A stretch of 64,000 bases of DNA, from assembly GCA_020634795.1 (NCBI GenBank), contig JACKAZ010000004.1, forward strand, positions 1-64,000, given 5' to 3'. Within the stretch, counting starts at the first letter, position 1. Each line of letters starts with the position of its first letter. This DNA comes from Ardenticatenales bacterium (lineage in GTDB: Bacteria; Chloroflexota; Anaerolineae; Ardenticatenales; Ardenticatenaceae). Below are positions 62,130 to 64,000 of this stretch, one piece after another. Under the pieces are notes generated by a model, which was not told the origin of the DNA, ran no database searches, and was given only the letters and a program-made list of their open reading frames with translations. A program made the position numbers and the translations under genes.

Positions 62130-63392
62130 CTACGTCACATCCGGCCGTTCGGCGGGGTCATATCGTTCATACAACTTCTCTTCAATCACCTGCCGTAACC
62201 GCGCCATGGCGTCGTAGATTTCGGTGTAGGTGGTGTAGAGGGGGGTGATGCCGAAGCGGATGTTGTCGGGGGCGCGGAAGTCGGGCAGCACCTTCATCTG
62301 TTCGATCAGGGTGCGATTGATGCGCCACCCTTCGGGGTGGGCCAGCGTGACGTGGCTGCCCCGTTGCGCCGCTTGGCGCGGGGAACGCAGCGCCACACCC
62401 AGCGGCCGGAGCCATGCGTCCCACAAGGCGATCAGGTACTCGGTTTGTGCCACGGATTTGCCGCGTAGGGCGGCGATTCCAGCCTCGTTGAGCAGGGCAA
62501 CGCCCGGTTCGATGAGGGCCAGCGCGGCCATGGGCGGGGTGCCGGTCAGGAAGCGGCGCAGCCCTGCGGCGGGCCGGTAGTCGAGCGCAAAGTCGAAGGG
62601 GGAGCGCTGGCCAAGCCAGCCGCTCAGTGGGTTGTGCAGCTTCTCCTGTAGATCGCGGCGCACATAGAGGAAGGCGGGCGACCCCGGTCCCCCGTTCAGA
62701 TATTTGTAGGTGCAGCCCACCGCCAGATCGACTCCCGCCGCCGTCAGATCCATCGCCACGGCGCCCGCAGAATGGCTGAGATCCCAGAGCACCATGGCGC
62801 CCACCTCGTGGGCCTGCGCCGTGACGGTGGCGATGTCGTAGGTGAAGCCGCTCTTGAAAACGGTGTGGGAAAGCGTCAGTAGCGCCGTCTGGTCATCAAG
62901 GTGGGCCGCCACATCGGCCCCGTGCACCCCGTCGGGCGAGGGCATGACGCCCAGTTCGTGCTGTTTGCCCAGCAGTTCGATCGCTCCTTGCAGGATGTAG
63001 AGATCGGAGGGGAAGTTGAGGTCGTCGGTGAGCAGCCGTTGGCGGCCCGTCTGGTGTCGCAGTGCCGCGACCGCCAGCTTGAAGAGGTTGATCGAGGTGC
63101 TGTCGGCGATGATCACCTCGTCGGGCCGCGCCCCGATCAGCGTGGCGATCTGCGCCCCGATCCGCTGCGGCGCGTCCCACCAACCCGCTTCGTTCCAACT
63201 GCGGATCAGCCGACGGCCCCACTCTTCGCGGATCAGCCTGCTGCTGCGATCAATCGTCGCGATCGGCAGCCGCCCCAACGAATTGCCATCGAGGTAGATC
63301 AGCGCCGGCTCGTCGATGATGAAACGCTGTCGAAACGGGGCCAGCGGATCGATGTCGTCGCGTTGTTGGGCGTCGGGGCGGTCGAAGGTCAT
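62130..63392 (-). CDS. kynU: Kynureninase
   Basis: A 420-residue PLP enzyme cleaving kynurenine to anthranilate and alanine. Marks: LIYLDGNSLGRLP near the N-terminus, NEAGWWDAPQRIG, IIADSTSINLFKLAVAAL, LWDLSHSAGAVAMDL (Asp binding the PLP ring) and the Schiff-base Lys in GCTYKYLNGGPGSPAFLYV. C-terminal RFGITPLYTTYTEIYDAM completes the family. No other kyn genes are present within this window. Start 63392 (MTFDRPD) fits the family. Confidence 0.95.
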   Translation of the reverse strand: MTFDRPDAQQRDDIDPLAPFRQRFIIDEPALIYLDGNSLGRLPIATIDRSSRLIREEWGRRLIRSWNEAGWWDAPQRIGAQIATLIGARPDEVIIADSTSINLFKLAVAALRHQTGRQRLLTDDLNFPSDLYILQGAIELLGKQHELGVMPSPDGVHGADVAAHLDDQTALLTLSHTVFKSGFTYDIATVTAQAHEVGAMVLWDLSHSAGAVAMDLTAAGVDLAVGCTYKYLNGGPGSPAFLYVRRDLQEKLHNPLSGWLGQRSPFDFALDYRPAAGLRRFLTGTPPMAALALIEPGVALLNEAGIAALRGKSVAQTEYLIALWDAWLRPLGVALRSPRQAAQRGSHVTLAHPEGWRINRTLIEQMKVLPDFRAPDNIRFGITPLYTTYTEIYDAMARLRQVIEEKLYERYDPAERPDVT

Positions 63393-63681
63393 ACGTGTTG
63401 TGTCTCAGGAGTGTAGAAGTGGATGGGAGGTAGTTGGGCGCGTTGGGGGCAGCCGATGCGGCAAGGTCTCGTAAAGCGCAGCTACGACCATGCTGCGACC
63501 TGTGGCGCACGCGATCGGCAGCGGTGCAGGCGGAACAGTGCGCTTCGAACGACCTTTTGCACGGTTTGCGTTTGGCAGCGCTCACCCCCATGACGCCTCT
63601 GCGCGATATAGATGATATGATACATAATCGGACAGAATCGATAAGCGGTCAGCGAGGCGCCAAAGGAGATCCGATCCCTAT

Positions 63682-63969
63682 GATTCCAGTACTTTTGCCG
63701 ACGTTGCAGGCTTTGAAGATGTCGATCTGGCCCGGGCGGTCCGTGCACTCTTCCTGGTAGAAACGGATGAAGCCGAACTCCTGAGGAAGCTGAAAGAACG
63801 GGGGCGGGGCATTGGCGCGGCCCGCGAAGCATTCCGACAAGCCTTCGCTCATGCAAGCTGGCGCTATGGCCAACGGCTGGCAAAGGAGGCACAGCGTCAT
63901 GGGATTGCAGTGCTGGCGGCGCGGCCAAGGGAAACCTTAGTAGCGCGACACAAGCAGCTTGTCGGGTAG
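63682..63969 (+). pseudogene. 5'-truncated or frameshifted ORF, possible kinase C-terminus
   Basis: An open frame of protein-like sequence (DVDLARAVRALFLVETDEAE, KLKERGRGIGAAREAFRQAF, HASWRYGQRLAKEAQRHGIA, VLAARPRETLVARHKQLV) ending at TAG 63969. No ATG, GTG or TTG is available in frame after the preceding stop at 63625. An ATG at 63680 with AAAGGAG upstream is in a different frame, so a one-base shift just after the start is possible. The C-terminal wording faintly recalls small P-loop kinases; low certainty. Confidence 0.4.
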
Positions 63970-64000
63970 GCGACAGCATCTCTTCGGCAATGGCTGTTTG

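Overview
This is a 64 kb GC-rich chromosomal window, most likely from a Chloroflexota bacterium (Anaerolineae/Caldilineae-like). That placement is an inference from gene content and protein style: a SecG next to a membrane-anchored peptide-binding protein, a fused MoaD-MoaE, an F420-type nitroreductase, WXG100 secretion substrates, very long GT-C/flippase proteins and a DUF420 protein. No rRNA is present to confirm it. Housekeeping genes are densely packed, but the intergenic gaps are unusual: many hold degenerate short tandem repeats built from a few recurring words.

Layout. 0-9 kb: nitroreductase, SulP transporter with STAS and rhodanese-like domains, GlpX-type fructose bisphosphatase, HAD phosphatase plus a coupled small membrane protein, Tag glycosylase, MoaD-MoaE fusion and RecF. 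9-18 kb: ferredoxin, tRNA-Leu, family-5 solute-binding protein and SecG, a complete NMT1/SsuA-type ABC transporter, YqeY, a choice-of-anchor I surface protein and DUF420. 18-31 kb: envelope polysaccharide genes (two GT4s, a WbaP-like sugar transferase, a DPM1-like GT2, a 1332-residue YfhO-flippase fusion) interspersed with two tRNA-Ser genes, a hydrolase, an XRE regulator and PlsC.

31-37 kb is an AT-richer accessory island on the minus strand. It holds a WXG100-headed polymorphic toxin (frameshifted), its immunity gene, an orphan toxin tip, two further full-length immunity paralogues and a truncated one. The cassettes are separated by a palindromic repeat module and interrupted by IS200/IS605 and IS701 insertions. 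This is the best candidate for a little-described system in the window.

37-49 kb: a NatA-type ABC exporter (ATPase and two permeases), an intact IS200-family element inserted inside a composite intergenic repeat, PepF oligopeptidase, PyrD/PyrK, and a second envelope cluster (DUF2142-like GT, GT4, nucleotidyltransferase). 49-56 kb: pgk, GNAT, pyk, a lipoprotein binding protein and a HEAT-repeat protein. 56-64 kb: IS110 transposase, VapBC, enoyl-CoA hydratase, then a decay zone with three pseudogenes eroded by small indels (SnoaL-like, IS200 tnpA, higA-like), kynureninase, and a 5'-truncated ORF. A roughly 190 bp divergent inverted repeat brackets the vapBC-hydratase segment.

All identifications come from reading the sequence and remembered family motifs; no database search was run.
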